From Dendrobium chrysotoxum (Eukaryota > Streptophyta > Magnoliopsida > Asparagales > Orchidaceae): a stretch of DNA of 64,000 nucleotides. A program made the translations under genes and the position numbers. A model generated the notes under the pieces. It was given only the letters and a program-made list of their open reading frames with translations. It did no database searches and was not told the DNA's origin. Below are positions 11,262-23,620 of the stretch, piece after piece (positions within the stretch are counted from its first letter, which is position 1; the number at the start of each line of letters is the position of its first letter). The DNA lies in contig CM034313.1 of the NCBI GenBank assembly GCA_019925795.1, positions 23,424,932-23,488,931 of the forward strand, given 5' to 3'.

Positions 11262-12850
11262 ATAATCTCCTTCTTTTTTAAGATGACAACCATTTGTTAG
11301 ATAATTTCCAATTTAACAAATAAAACACAGAGCAAAGAAAACTAAGCAATGTAAATTTTACTAGCACAAGCAAACAACACAGTGACACTGAACACTAATA
11401 CCCCAAAAGAGTACAACAACTCAAAATACTAACAACATAAACTACTCCCCCTTTTGACATCTCAAAAAGGAGGAAATAGAAAAAACACACAAAAGAACAT
11501 AGAGAAGAAAGGCAATACAGAAACATCACAGCAAAGCAAACAGGAAAATCAACCAAGCTAAAAGTAGGAGGGACCCTGATCAGGTGGAGGAGGGGGTGGT
11601 GGTGGATGAAAAAAAACTAAAATCAAAGCAAAGTCAGAAAAAACAAAAAGAAGTAAAATGAGGAACCGACAACAAAAACCAAACCCTTTGTTTTGATCTT
11701 TTCTAATAAATTAGAATTGTTCTTTAATTTTTAATTGAAAAACCAATAAGAAGAAATTGACGGACTGAAATTTAGAAAAGTTAAAAAATCAATTTTCGTA
11801 ATTCTTACCTCGGACACCTTTCAAGTTCAAATTCCTTTCAACCAAAAATCAAATTTAGAAGAAAAGAAATTAGATAAGAAAAGTGATCCTTTCAAGCTTC
11901 ATTCCAGAAAAAATATCTAATAAAATAGTATTGGCAAAGTAAAGAATCAGAAATCATAATTTTTAATCTCAAGCATTTGAATGTATTAAGTGGCTCATGA
12001 ATTCTTCTAAGATTTTTTAAAGATTTAAAAGAAGAGGAAGCTTATTTCTTTGTGGGCTCATTTTGTGCCTCTTTTCAATTTTTGATATACTTTATGTATC
12101 TTTTCAATTTATTGGCAAACATTGCACATCTTTTTAGTGTTGGGCTTATTTTTGCCTCTTTTTCAGTTGATTGGCGCACTTTACGCATCTTTTACAAGCT
12201 TCCTTTCTTTTAGAACCTCTAAAAGACTCTCATTTATGAGATTATATTCTAGATATAAGAGAAGAAGAATCCACTCTCTTAGATAAGGAAAAGTAATCCA
12301 TAAAGCCGAAATATTCTCATATGATAAATGCAACCACTTGATTAAGAAAACATGAAAATGATTCAATAATTTGGAATACTACTCATATGAGATAGATTAT
12401 TGTGGGAAGATAAAATAGATCTCTATTTCAAAGTCCAATTTTTTAATTTTAAAAAAGATTTTTATTTAAAAAGAAAAATACACCATTAAAGAAGTTAGAG
12501 GAAGAGAAAATAATCATCAATATTTCTATCCTTTAACTATTTTAGGAAGTTAATTATTGCTTACAAGCTTCTAAACAAAAATTAGGCAAAACTCTCATTT
12601 AGAAATCAAGGTTATCAGTAGTAGAGAGTAGTAATCTAATTCTGAAGAAAATAAAAAGTAAATCAAAAACCAGAAAAAAGTGCATAAAAAGAAATAAATA
12701 AATCAGGTAAATAATAACAACAAAAGAAAATCAAAAGAGAATAAAAACCAAAAAAGAAACAAATAATCAAATCAAACAAAACAAAAGAAAAATGAAAAAT
12801 AGAAAATTCAGAAATCAGAAATCATCAAATTCATGCATTTATATCAATCA
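11262..12850 (-). other. Region between pol and 3' LTR, with polypurine signals
   Basis: Minus-strand AAAAAAGAAGGAG abuts the LTR at about 11266-11280 and is a good polypurine tract. A second signal, GATGTCAAAAGGGGGAG, lies at about 11444-11462, as Sireviruses often have. The rest is AT-rich and broken by stops. Some Sireviruses carry an envelope-like ORF here, but I see no readable relic of one. Confidence 0.6.
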
Positions 12851-12859
12851 CACCCAATC

Positions 12860-14300
12860 TAGTTCTTAAGATGCTGAATGTGTCAAAGGCCAGTGGTTTA
12901 GTAAAGATGTCAGCCAGTTGATTTTCAGTTCCTACATGGTGTAACTCAATATCTCCTTTGGTAACATGGTCCCTAATGAAGTTATGCCTTATGTCAATGT
13001 ATTTGGTCCTTGAGTATTGGATAGGATTTTTAGAGATGCAGATGGCACTCGTGTAATCACATAAAACTAAAATTGTGCCAACAGATAATCCTAAATCTAA
13101 GATTTATTACTTCAACCAAAGAACTTGGACCACACAACTTCCTAAGGCAATGTACTTAGCTTCAGTAGTGGAAAGTACAACAAAGTTTTATTTTCTACTG
13201 GACTAAGAGACTAAGGACTGCCTTATGAATTAGTAAGTTCTAGAAGTGCTTTTTCGATCCACCCTATACCCTGCAAAATCAAAATCAAAATCAAAATATC
13301 TAATAATTTTAAAAGAAGTGTTGTGTCTAGGATACCAGATTCCTAAGTTTGGGATCCCTAAGAAATATCTAAGGATTCTCTTAACTTCAGTCAGGTGAAA
13401 TTCTTTAGGATCAGCTTGAAATCTCACACAGAGAAAATACTAAATATTATTTCAGGTCGGCTAGTAGTCAAGTAAAGTAGAGATCTAATTATTCCTCTGT
13501 ACTTCTTTTAATCAATAGATTCTCCATTTGAATCCTTATCTAAATGGACATTGGAGCTCATAGGTGTGTTTATTGGCTTGGCTTTATCCATTTCATATTT
13601 CTTCAAGATGTCCTTAGTGTACTTTGATTGATTAAGAAAGGTTCCATCATTCAGTTGCCTTATGCTAAACCCCAAAAAGTAGAATAATTCTCTCATCATA
13701 ATCATCTCAAACTCTTTACTCATTATTTTAGAAAAATCATCATATAAATTTTGATCAGAAGACCTAAAAAGTATATCATCAACATAGATCTAGACAATGA
13801 GTAAATTATCTCCTACTGTTTTAGAAAAAGGGTTGTGTCTACGCTCCCCTTAACAAACTTTCTTTCCAGTAGGAATATGCTAAGCCTCTTATACCATGCT
13901 CTAGGCACTTATTTTAATCCATACAGGGCCTTTTTTAATTTATAAATATGATTTGGAAATTAGGAACTCTCAAAACCTGGGGGTTGCTCTACTAACACAT
14001 CTTCCTTCATTTCCCCATTTAAAAAGGCACTCTTGATATCTATTTGGAAAAGCTTAAATTCATTATAACAAGTAAAGGCTAGTAGCACTCTAATGACTTC
14101 TAATCTTGCTACAAGGGCAAAGGTCTTCTCAAAATCAATTTCTTCTATTTGGTTGTATCCCTTAGCTACTAATCTTACCTTATTCTTAACCACCACACCA
14201 GAATCATTCATTTTATTCTTAAAGACCTGTTTGGTTCCCACTACACTTTGATTCTTAGGTCTTTCTACTAAACCCCAGATATCATTCCTCATGAATTAGT
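12860..14300 (-). pseudogene. Copia reverse transcriptase and RNase H remnant
   Basis: The minus strand at 13960-14292 reads NKVRLVAKGYNQIEEIDFEK, VIRVLLAF and FQIDIKSAFLNGEMKEDVLV, the N-terminal part of a copia reverse transcriptase. 13508-13723 holds FYFLGFSIRQ and QSKYTKDILKKYEM, the segment after the YVDD motif; the motif itself, near 13780-13800, is degraded. RNase H follows at 12870-13427 (TEVKRILRYFLGIPNLGIWY, DRKSTSRTY). A hexanucleotide run (AAAATC) near 13274-13298 has expanded an Asp-Phe stretch. Frameshifts and stops separate the parts. Confidence 0.85.
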
Positions 14301-14325
14301 TAAGTTCTTCTTGCATAGCTAAGAT

Positions 14326-15900
14326 CTAAAATTCATTAGAAAGGGCTTGATTAATATTGGTGGGTTCAGTTATGGAGATAAAGGCAGAGTGGTTCACTTC
14401 CTTTCTAAGTCCATACTTAGTTCTAACACCTTTAGAAGGGTCTCCTATGATCAATTCTTTAGGATGACTCGAAGAATATCTCCATTCTCTAGGCAAAGTA
14501 TTTTCAGGTTCTACCATTTCCTCCAAATTTATAGTTTCTACTCCTTCGATAATCTCTCCTATTTCATCTTCTTCCTCAGCTTTAGACTCCTTAAGATCAT
14601 ATTCATCAAATACTACATGAGTAGCCTCCTTCACCAACAATGTCCTTTTGTTAAACACCTTAAAGGATTTCCCCATACTTAAATATCCTAAGAACACTCC
14701 TTTATTAGATTTTGGGTCAAATTTTCCTAAGGATATTTCCTATTATTAAGAATGAAGACCTTACAGCCAAAGACATAGAGGTGAAAAAGGTATGGTGTTA
14801 TACCCTTAATGATCTCATAGGGTGTCTTATTTAGATTGGATCTAATATTCATCCTATTCAACACATAACAGGCTGCGTTCACCGCTTCTGCCCAAAAGTA
14901 TTTTAGAAGTGAATACTCAGCAAGCATTGCTCTAGTGGCTTCCACCAAGGTCATGTTCATTCTCTCAGCTACTCCATTCAACTGAGGGGTCCTAGGAGCT
15001 GAAAATTTATGACAAATCCCTTACTCCTCACAGAAAGTTCCAAATCTCACATTCTCAAACTCTCCACCATGATCACTATGAATGATCAAGATCTCAAAAC
15101 CTAGCTTCTTCTGAATCCAAGTGGAGAAGGTTTTAAATTCATCAAATGACTCAATTTTAGGTGACAGAAATCTAATCCAAGTGAACCTTGAGTAGTCATC
15201 GACAATCACAAATCCATAGACTTTTTTCCCTAAGCTAGCAGTGCTAATGAGTCCAAATAAATCCATCTGAAGGACTTTTAAAGGTTTATAGGTGCTGATG
15301 TCCTTAATGGAGTGAAAAGAGGATTTGACTTATTTTTCTAATTGACAGGCATCATATAGGTGATCCTTAGTGAACTTAAGCTTAGGACACCTCTAACTAA
15401 GTCCTTTTGGGTTACTCTTCTAAGGGTTTTCATGCTGGCATGATATAACCTCCTATGCCACAGCTAAGACTCATCAGCAGTAGTTTTTTAGCAGAATGAA
15501 GCAGCACACTCAATGTTATTTAAATAAAGCATGTAGATATTGTTGATCTTCTTTTCTTGCAAAATAATATTATTATTTAAGCTAATAATGTAAGTATTTT
15601 CTAGAAACTTTATGCTGAACCCTTTTTCACAGAGTTAACTGGTGCTGAGCAAGTTGTGTTTCAGTCCATCTTCAAGAAAAATATTTTTAATTAAAAGATT
15701 CTTGGAGTTTTTGATTATACCTGTACCCACCACTTTTCTGGTGGTGTTGTCTCCAAGAGCGACCTTGCCTCCAGCCTTGGCCTCCAGTAAAATGAATTGA
15801 TTTGCATCTCTAGTCATATGCCTGGAATATTCATTGTCCAGGTATCATATGCTCTCACGAGATCTTGTGTGAGAGCACCCCTACAAAATCATCAAATGTC
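14326..15900 (-). pseudogene. Copia integrase remnant with linker to reverse transcriptase
   Basis: Reading the minus strand, the GAG-pre-integrase segment is at about 15300-15820 (LLSTSQ, then WLWHRRLYHASMKTL in a broken frame, the zinc-binding H-H part). The catalytic core is at 15021-15266 (MDLFGLIST, GFVIVDDYSRFTW, IIHSDHGGEFEN). The MNGVAERMNMTLVEATRAML block with the last acidic residue is at 14727-14981. The acidic hinge between integrase and reverse transcriptase (FLGYLSMGKSFKVFNKRTL onward) runs at 14326-14697. Stops after the core and before the Glu block inactivate it. Confidence 0.85.
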
Positions 15901-16569
15901 AAATTTTGGAACCCAAATAGGTTTGGGTCCCTTGTGATAGAAAGAAGAATGTGATGTATACATGCTATACTTTGAATTTTAATCTTTTAGTCTCCACACC
16001 CAATGCATACTACAGTGAACGGTGCAGGTGTGAGAGACATGTCCTAGCATGCCACAAGAAAAATAACTAATGCCAGCAAAAGGGTTTACTAATCTAGATG
16101 GGTGATGGTACCTTTTCCTAGGTTTAAATGATGCATCCTTAAATAATTTCTTATGAAATTATACAAGTGAAGGAGGTTGTCTATTTTGTTCCAATGCAGT
16201 AATTTTTTCTCTTAAAAACTCATTTGTCTTTTCATAGCTTGCCACTTATTATATTAATGCATGTTCACTACTATTTAAATTACATGCAACAGTATCTAGT
16301 TCTATAAAAGCTTTTTCTAAATCAACATACGATATTTTTAATGAATTATGCTCAACAATCAAATCAGAATGCCTTTTATTTAACTCATCAATTCATCAAG
16401 TAATGAAATGTGATAGCTATCAAGTGAAAAATGATCTTTAAGCAAAACTTCATGCTCTTTTTGCAAGTTCAAGAATTCTAATTTCAGGCTAGCATGCGAT
16501 TTCTTAAGTTTCCTATATGATAAATAATTTTCTCAGAAATATTAAGTAATTGATCGTAGGTTAGTTCAC

Positions 16570-17673
16570 ATACCTCTTCTTAGTCAGAATGACCAAGATG
16601 TTTATTCGCCATTAAATACAAGTTTGTAGTCTCCTCTTCAGCTTCAATCTTAGAGGAGTTAGATGCAAAATTTGCCCAGAAGGCCTTTTGAATCCATTTC
16701 TTATTTTTCCTGAACTTAGATTTCTCCTCACCCTTCTCCTTGTTTGGGTGATCCTTAAGTGTAGGACAGTCAGCTTTTATGTATCCTGGCTTCCTGCATT
16801 CAAAATAAACTATTTTAGAAGAACCTTTAAAATTTTTGTTATTCTTACCTTTGTTCCATTTATGATAGTTCTTGTGTTTCTTTCTTAGAAAGCTTTTAAA
16901 TTGCATAGTGATTAAGGCAACATCATCACTTTCAAACCCAGAAGAATCAGAATCCGTATCATTACCCTTCAGTGCTATAGTTTTCTCCTTTTTTTTCTCA
17001 CCTACAATAAGTTATCTTTGGTTCACTCCTTACTCATAAGCAATGAGTGATCCAAGTAAGTTATCAATAGAATAAGTGTTCAAATCATTGGATTCAGTGA
17101 TCGCAGTTATCTTGGCATCATAGAAAGAAGGTAAACATCTTAAAATTTTGTTAACTTTCTCATAGTTGGTTAGCTCTCTTCCTAAGGCATGCAAGGAAGT
17201 AACAATCTGTGTAAATCTAATATACATTTCAGAAATTGATTCACTAAGTTTCATACAAAAGAGTTTATAGTCATGAAGTAAAATATTCAACCTAGATTAT
17301 TTAACTTCAGAAGTGCCTTCATAAGTAATGCATAATCTATCTCAGATTTCTTTACCAGTAGTGCATGTAGAGACATGCATGTAATCTTCAAATTTTAATG
17401 CATGGAAAAAATAGTTCAGACATTTTGCATTTAGTTATGCTAAATCTCGATCATCAAAAGTCCATTCAGTAAAAAAAGTTTAGTTTTAATGCCATCAACT
17501 ATTCTAAATTGTGCAGAGTATCCATCTTTAACAAGCATCCACATGCGATAATCGATCGATTGCAAAAAGGTGGACATACGAGTTTTCCAAAAGTTAAAAG
17601 GTATGTTATCAAATAAAGGTGGTCATGCGATTGAATATTCTTCCACGGTGTTTCTATTACCAAAGTTAGCCAT
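16570..17673 (-). pseudogene. Sirevirus-type gag remnant
   Basis: A start codon at 17673 (minus) begins MANFGNRNTVEEYSI and is followed by FDNIPFNFWKTRM and FLQSIDYRMW, a typical start for this gag family. The capsid segment at 17030-17290 reads SISEMYIRFTQIVTSLHALG and KILRCLPSFYDAKITAI. The nucleocapsid at 16580-16906 has a damaged zinc knuckle in which the first Cys is lost (YFECRKPGYIKADCP) and a Lys-rich tail. A stop falls soon after the start and others follow, so the gene is dead. Confidence 0.85.
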
Positions 17674-17718
17674 GGATCAAATTCAAAAGTTTTTTAAAAC
17701 TTGATTTTATGAATCCCA

Positions 17719-17729
17719 CTCTGATACCA
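17719..17729 (-). other. Primer-binding site of the Sirevirus-like element
   Basis: The minus strand reads TGGTATCAGAG, complementary to the 3' end of initiator tRNA-Met. It starts two bases inside the 5' LTR, the usual spacing for copia elements. Confidence 0.9.
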
Positions 17730-17731
17730 CT

Positions 17732-19586
17732 TAAAAGTTCATTAGGGATGTTAAGCCCTTATGAACTAGCCTAAGGCTAACCAAGAGTGGGGGTGAATTG
17801 GTAGTTTTAAAAAATTCTTTATCAAAAAGTAATTTTAAAAAAACTTTTTGAATATTTTAAAACAAAAGCAATAGCACGTTGATGTGAAGATTATCAATTA
17901 ACCAAAATAATAGCTTTAATCACACAATCATCTACATGAAAGTAAAGTGCATAAATTAAAAAGCAGAATAATAAAAGAATGAATACACCAGATTTTATAG
18001 TAGTTTGGTCAACTTGACCTACATCCACTCCGTGGAGCCTCCCCTCTAGGTATTGCACTAAAACTCAGTGACTCTTCTTTTATTCCCACAGCAAGGTGGA
18101 GAAGCCTTTACAAAACTCCTTTCACCAACCCCAGTGAGGTAGAGAACCCAAACTCCTTTTTCTTTCTCCTGAACCAGGCAGAGAACCTTACCTCCTTTCA
18201 CTTCCTCCTGAAGTAAGGAGAGAATCTTATCTCCTTTCACTTCCTCCTAAAGCAGGTAGAGAACCTTGATATTCTTACTAACAATCCTTCCCATAGAGCC
18301 ACCAAAGGACAAGGGACAACGATTAGAGAAGACGACTCGAATCATTACTTGGAGCAACCTTTGTGAACACCTCCCAAACTCCCCCTCACAAGATTCTCTC
18401 TCTCTCTCCCAAGCTCTCCCTCTCCCTCTCTAGACTCTCTCAGGTGAAGACAGTGATAAAAGATCTTAACAGTAGCTAACAAGAGATCTTAAATAGAAGG
18501 GCTAAAAAATTACCCTAAATTTTAACTTGTTGTCAAAGATCGTCTAGGATGATCTGTCGATCATCCTGTATGATCAATACAAAAACACATATATTAACCT
18601 GAATGATCTGGTTCTTTTGGATGATTAGAAGATAAGGTTTGTTCTGATCATCTAGGATGATCTTGTGATCATCCTGGACGATCCTGCGGTCATCCTAGAT
18701 GATTTGTTCTAAATCAGGAATATCATCCAGCACATAGTTCAGGATGTCCAGGAGAAAGGTCTGGATGATCTAAAGAAAATGATTTGATCATCCATGATGA
18801 TATCTCTATTATTCTATATGATTAGTTCAAAAATGCCCAATATCGTCCGACACATAGTTTGGGTTATCCAGGACAACTATGCTGGATGATTTTAAAATAA
18901 CTGATTATTCTATATGATTAGTACAAAAAGGAATATATTATTTAGCAGATAGTTATGGATGTCCAGCTAATTAAGGAGTATCATCCAAGATGATTCTGCG
19001 ATCATCTAGAATGATATGATCGATCAATCAAATCTTAATTACTCTCCTTAATCATCTAACTATTTTAGGCATGATTATAATGAATCATCCAGGATGATGA
19101 GTGTATCATCCTATACGATTAGACAGAATTCCTAAAAATAAAAGCCTGCCTAAAAAAGTCTGGTGGTTGAAAGGTTTTGATTTGAGCATATTATCCCAGA
19201 TAATGGGATGATTATCCAGGATGATCTGCTTAATCATATTGATTTAACATGGATGTCCTAATTAGGGTTTCTATTTTCAATGGATCATCCAGGATAATAT
19301 TACTATCATCAAAGATGATAAGAATAAAATAGAATAAAAACTCTAACTTAGTAAAAATCTCCCCCTGAGTGTGTGTGTAAGGTTACTTAGCTTAGGGATC
19401 CATTACATTACATTTGACTCAAGAATGGTGAAAAATTATATTAAAATTGTAAAAATAGACTGACTCGATCTTGAGCTGGCTTGAATTGCAATTGATCTTA
19501 TTAACCTGAAAGGTTAGTATGCAGGGCAACTAAAATAAATGTGCAGAAATATTTGTTATCATCAAAATCTTGAATCCAGATTTGCA
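17732..19586 (-). repeat. 5' LTR of the Sirevirus-like element
   Basis: This LTR aligns with 9412-11261 throughout, including the 39-bp repeat (18153-18269) and the palindrome array (18530-19330). The terminal TG seen in the partner has mutated to TA at 17732. Its right edge (TTTGCA at 19586) is followed directly by the resumed minisatellite. Confidence 0.9.
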
Positions 19587-20210
19587 ACACCGCCTACTAA
19601 GATCCCTTTGACCACCTTCACCCACCGACTATAGTCCCTCCGACCATAGTTGCCCACCAATTATGATTCCTCATATCATCATCACTCACTGATTAATATT
19701 GCTCTGACCATCATCGCCCATCGACTATGGTCCCTCTAGCCTCCTTCGGCTACCTAGCTATATCCCTCGAACCTCCTTAGACAATCTGACTATAGTCGTT
19801 TTAACCTCCGGTGCTCGCCTATGATCCTATTGACCAAATGAATAGGCTAAGATTCTCTTTAGAATAACTCTCATATCATTGAATTCTTCTAACTCCAACC
19901 ATGTAATATGCCTGTTATGATGTATATTTTCTATATTGACCTAAGGCCTTCCCCCAAAGAAGAGCTTCATTTGTAATCAACTATAAACACTAGTGGATTT
20001 ATTTCAAATGGTTAAGGCCCCATAGTTTTGCCCCTTTTCAAGATTTTTCATATAAAAATTTTAGTGTCTCTTATTAATACTGTACCCCTCTACCTTTATC
20101 TATCTATGTGTTGGATCCTCAAATAAAGCTTGGATGTTAAACTCTATATCTCTCTACCACCTCGAATGTTCCAAGACATAACAAAGTTATTTATTAATAC
20201 TATTATATTA
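19587..20210 (+). repeat. Resumed minisatellite and 3' part of an old LTR
   Basis: The ~32-bp units continue to about 19850. The rest resembles the end of a Ty3/gypsy LTR: TTTTTCATATAAAAATTTTAGTGTCTC near 20044, then a polyadenylation-like ending (CAAATAAAGCTTGGATGTTAAACTCT). The same arrangement appears at 37990-38212, just before a recognisable Tat-type primer-binding site. The two are therefore probably LTRs of one family. Confidence 0.55.
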
Positions 20211-20238
20211 ATTAAAAATAATTATAATCATATATTTT

Positions 20239-20995
20239 GTATCTGAATTTATCGGTGGATAATACCTAACCTTACTAGTAGGTCTATTGAGAGACTAAAG
20301 GAAACATGTGTGAGCAAGAATGCAGAATATGAAAGAAGAAGAGGAGAGTAGTAGAAGACTGGTGGTCTAAAAAATTTCCTGCTAATCCAATATACTTTTT
20401 GATAAGGTTTTTGTGTGTCATGAATAGTGCCCATTTGACCTTATTTATAGGATTCTAGGGCTACAAAAAGGGCTACTGGGAAAAGGTAAAAGAAATAATA
20501 TGTTTCATTGTGTTACACGCATGTATCACCCTTTGATTGGTGGGAGAACTAGAATGGAAGAATCTTCCTTGGGCCATTGGCATGGAGACCAAGCTAGTGT
20601 GTGATGGACTTCTATTGAGTTTGGAGAAGTCTATAAGGCTAGAGCGACTGGGTGTCATTGTCTTGATCTAAGTGAAGGACCACCGTAGTGGAAGGATGGT
20701 TATGTACTGAGAAGGCTAGGGTTAGAAATGGTGATGTGTGTGATATCACCTCAAGCAGGGGCCTTCTTATAGTTGAGCATAAGTGAGGGTTAATGGTCTT
20801 TAACTAAGACGTGACGAATAAAATAGCAGCAAGTGGTAAATGATCCATCTGATGCATTATTCTTGATTCATCTAGTTTAAGGTGGGATGCTTGGTTGATT
20901 CAGACGACTACCAGTGAGCTTCCCTCATATGGGTGAATACCTTTATCATTACCTAATCATTCCATGTTAAGATATATGCAGAGCCATTTACATAT
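20239..20995 (-). repeat. Diverged LTR remnant related to the 45653-54973 Tat element
   Basis: The beginning (GGTGGATAATACCTAACCTTACTAGTAGG) and the general layout match the LTRs at 45653-46545 and 54093-54973. Identity is low and no target duplication is evident. The interior GC-richer segment (20500-20760) gives spurious open frames. It may be a solo LTR or a truncated copy. Confidence 0.45.
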
Positions 20996-21500
20996 ACATC
21001 TCCTATGAATGAAAACCTTCTTTGTGACTTGATTGTTACCTGTTAAAAAACATGCAAAGGCATTTGCATATATATAACCAAATTATATATATATTCATAC
21101 ATACATACATATATACATACCCATACATACATACCTTCATATATATACATACATATATTTTAAAATAAAAAAAACATGACTTGAATCGAGCATATCCATT
21201 GGAGTCGGTTCAGCCTAATTAGTTCATATTTTTTTAATTCAATTTCAACTTATAAATTAAAATTTTGAATTAATGCAATTTAATTTAAAATAAAATTCAA
21301 TTTTGAACCAAATGGAATTTTGTCACCCGAAGCAATATGCCATTTCTAAATCCAAGATTAGCTTTTGTCCAACACTAGTAACCTGCACCATTCATGATAG
21401 TGAAATAAATAATTTATTAAATTTTATATTTCTTTACACTAGGGTTTTGAACAATCTAATTTTGACCCGATCTAAAGTTGGCTTAAATTTAGCTCAAATT
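20996..21500. other. Intergenic stretch with CATA/ATAC microsatellite
   Basis: Nothing coding is seen. A CATA-type microsatellite with variants lies at about 21090-21160. Two short similar segments, AGCCATTTACATATACATC near 20982 and AGGCATTTGCATATATATA near 21057, form a local imperfect duplication. Confidence 0.6.
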
Positions 21501-21509
21501 ATCATATTA

Positions 21510-23095
21510 AGGGTCGAAATCATTTTGCAAAGGATGTGTTTGGAGTATCAAAGGAAAAAACACCTAATAGTAAAAAAAGTTGGTGGTGGAATCAAAATAT
21601 GCAAGAACAGATAAAAATTAAAAGTTTTGTTATAAAAATTGATTAAGATGCTAAAACTCAAATAACTAGGAAAGATATAAAGAAGCTTGTATGGAGTCTA
21701 AGAAAGCAATGTACGATGTAAAGATTTTAGCTTTTAATGATTTATATAACAAATTAGATATTAAGGAGGGAGAAATATATATGTATAAGTTAGTCAAACA
21801 AAGAGATAGGAGTAGTAAAGAGTTAGTCCAAGTAAAGTGCATTATGGATGAGATAAAAAAGTGCTTTTATTAGAAGAAGATATTCAACAAAGGTGGATGA
21901 GATATTTCGCTAAACTTTTCAATGAAAATTGTGATAATATGATTGATTTAGTGACCTTAGTAGCCTAAATGAAAATAAAGCTTTTTAATTTTTATCAAAG
22001 TATTAGTGAAATCGAAGTTATTAAGGCTTTAAAGAAAATGAAGTGTGGAACAGCTGTTGGACTTCATGATATTACAATAAAGGTGTGGTAATACTTAGGG
22101 AATGAAGGAATTTCTTAGCTTATTAATCTTTTTAATGTTATTTTAAAGACTAAAAAATGGCAGATGAGTGGGGAATGAGTGTGTTTATTCCTTTTTTGAA
22201 GAATGAAGGTGATGCACAAGATTGTACGAATTATATTAGAATTAAGTTAACGTGTCATACTTTGCTGATGATATTCTTTTTATTAAAAAGACTAGTTGGG
22301 AGTTAAAGGTAAACTCAAATTATGGAGGTCAACCTTAGAGTCTAAAGGAATTCATTTGAGCAGATCAAAAATTGAATAAATAGAGGGTAATTTTAATAAT
22401 AACAGATCTAGTGGGGGGCGGGGAGGGGGGGGGGGGGTTATGAGTTTGGGCGATCAAGTCATTAATAAGATTAGGTTTTTTAGATATCTTGGGTCTATTG
22501 TTCAAATTGATATTGAAATAGATGGGGATACTCTTTGTAGAATTCAAGTTGGATGGTTGAAGTGGAGGAAAGTGTCAGGCTTGTTGTGTGATAGAAAAGT
22601 CCCCCTCAAACTTAACAAAAAATTCTATATGATGGTGGTGGGATCTAAAATGCTTTATGGTGTAAAATGTTGGCCAATAAAAAAGAGGCATAATATTAAG
22701 TTAAGTGTTGCAAAGATGAGGATGCTCAGGTGGATGAGTGGCTTTACTCTTAGAGACAGGATATGAAACAAGCATATACATGAAAAGGTTAGAGTAGCTC
22801 CAGTGAAAGATAAGATTAGAGAGAGTCATCTTAGATGTTATGTCACATAAAATGATAGCCTTTTGATGACCCAGTTCGGAGAGTAGATGTATTAGATTTG
22901 GCTTATGTTAAGAAAGATAAAGGTATAACTAAAAAGAATTGGTTAGAAAATATTAGAAATGACCATTCTTTATTACATTTAAATGAGAATTTATCTCTTA
23001 AAAGGAAACAATAGAGAAAAAAGGATTCATGTATCTAACTCCACGTAGTAGGATAAAGGCTTGTTGTTGTTGCTGTTATTGTTGTTGTATGTGTT
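21510..23095 (+). mobile_element. RTE-type LINE, internally deleted and decayed
   Basis: The plus strand preserves the linker between endonuclease and reverse transcriptase (21691-21873: FNDLYNKLDIKEGE, QVKCIMDEIKK). It then has reverse transcriptase start motifs near 22020-22240 and the C-terminal region at 22440-22766 (FFRYLGSIVQIDIEIDGD, LCDRKVPLKLNKKFY, MRMLRWMSGFTLRDRI). The catalytic core is missing: the frame jumps near 22260 from the NYIRIKL region to the TFADDILF-like segment, losing the middle of the domain. A G-rich run (22413-22437) sits at another break. The 3' tail is TTG-rich (23060-23092), as is usual for plant RTE elements. Confidence 0.85.
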
Positions 23096-23169
23096 TGTGT
23101 TAGAATAAGAAAATTTGATGCATTAATGTATTAAAAATAATACTAAAAGAGTTCATTGCATAAAATATA

Positions 23170-23620
23170 TAAGAAGCAAAACTTTAACATAATATCTTTT
23201 ATTAATGCTTGTTTTTTTTTGCAATGTTCATTAAATATCTTTGGAGGCAACCCTTTTGTTAAAAGATCCTCTAATATAAGATTTGTGCTAATGTGTTTAA
23301 ATGATAGTTTATTTATAAACATTTTCTTTAATGAAAATTTAATTTAACTCTATTATACACATCTTTAAATACATATTATTCTTACAAAAGAGAACTAATG
23401 TGGCATTTTCGTTATGAATAGTTGCCTCCTCAAAGCATGCCATAAACTTAGCCTCCATAGTATATTCAACAATGAAGAATTTCTTCGAACTCTTCCAGTA
23501 GATTTATCTTCCTAATTATCAAATATTCAATTACTTTAATATCTATCCAGCATTCCAACAGAATAATTTGTGTTGTTCAAGCCCTAAATATTTATGGCAT
23601 GAAGCTAGAATATGAATTGC
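23170..23620 (-). pseudogene. Copia RNase H fragment, 3' part of a split element
   Basis: The minus strand reads VEYTMEAKFMACFEEAT near 23420-23470, matching the copia RNase H segment around the STxEAE motif. It is preceded by a broken stretch in the position of the KSTSGYVF motif. It continues, after the 5.8-kb insertion at 23621-29392, into the copia reverse transcriptase at 29393-29760 and the integrase at 32390-33120. All are on the same strand and in the correct order. Multiple stops are present. Confidence 0.75.

Larger units (their letters stand above)
9412..19586 (-). mobile_element. Ty1/copia Sirevirus-like element, complete but decayed
   Basis: Two LTRs (9412-11261, 1850 bp; 17732-19586, 1855 bp) enclose an 6.5-kb interior read on the minus strand. 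The primer-binding site at 17719-17729 matches initiator tRNA-Met. The interior has gag, integrase, reverse transcriptase and RNase H in copia order. A long stretch before the 3' LTR ends with the Sirevirus-style AAAAGGGGGAG polypurine signal. Long interior, Sirevirus-type gag and this signal together support Sirevirus. All coding parts carry stops or frameshifts. No clear 5-bp target duplication is visible (CTGTC at 9407-9411, ACACC at 19587-19591). The element separates two parts of the minisatellite. Confidence 0.9.
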
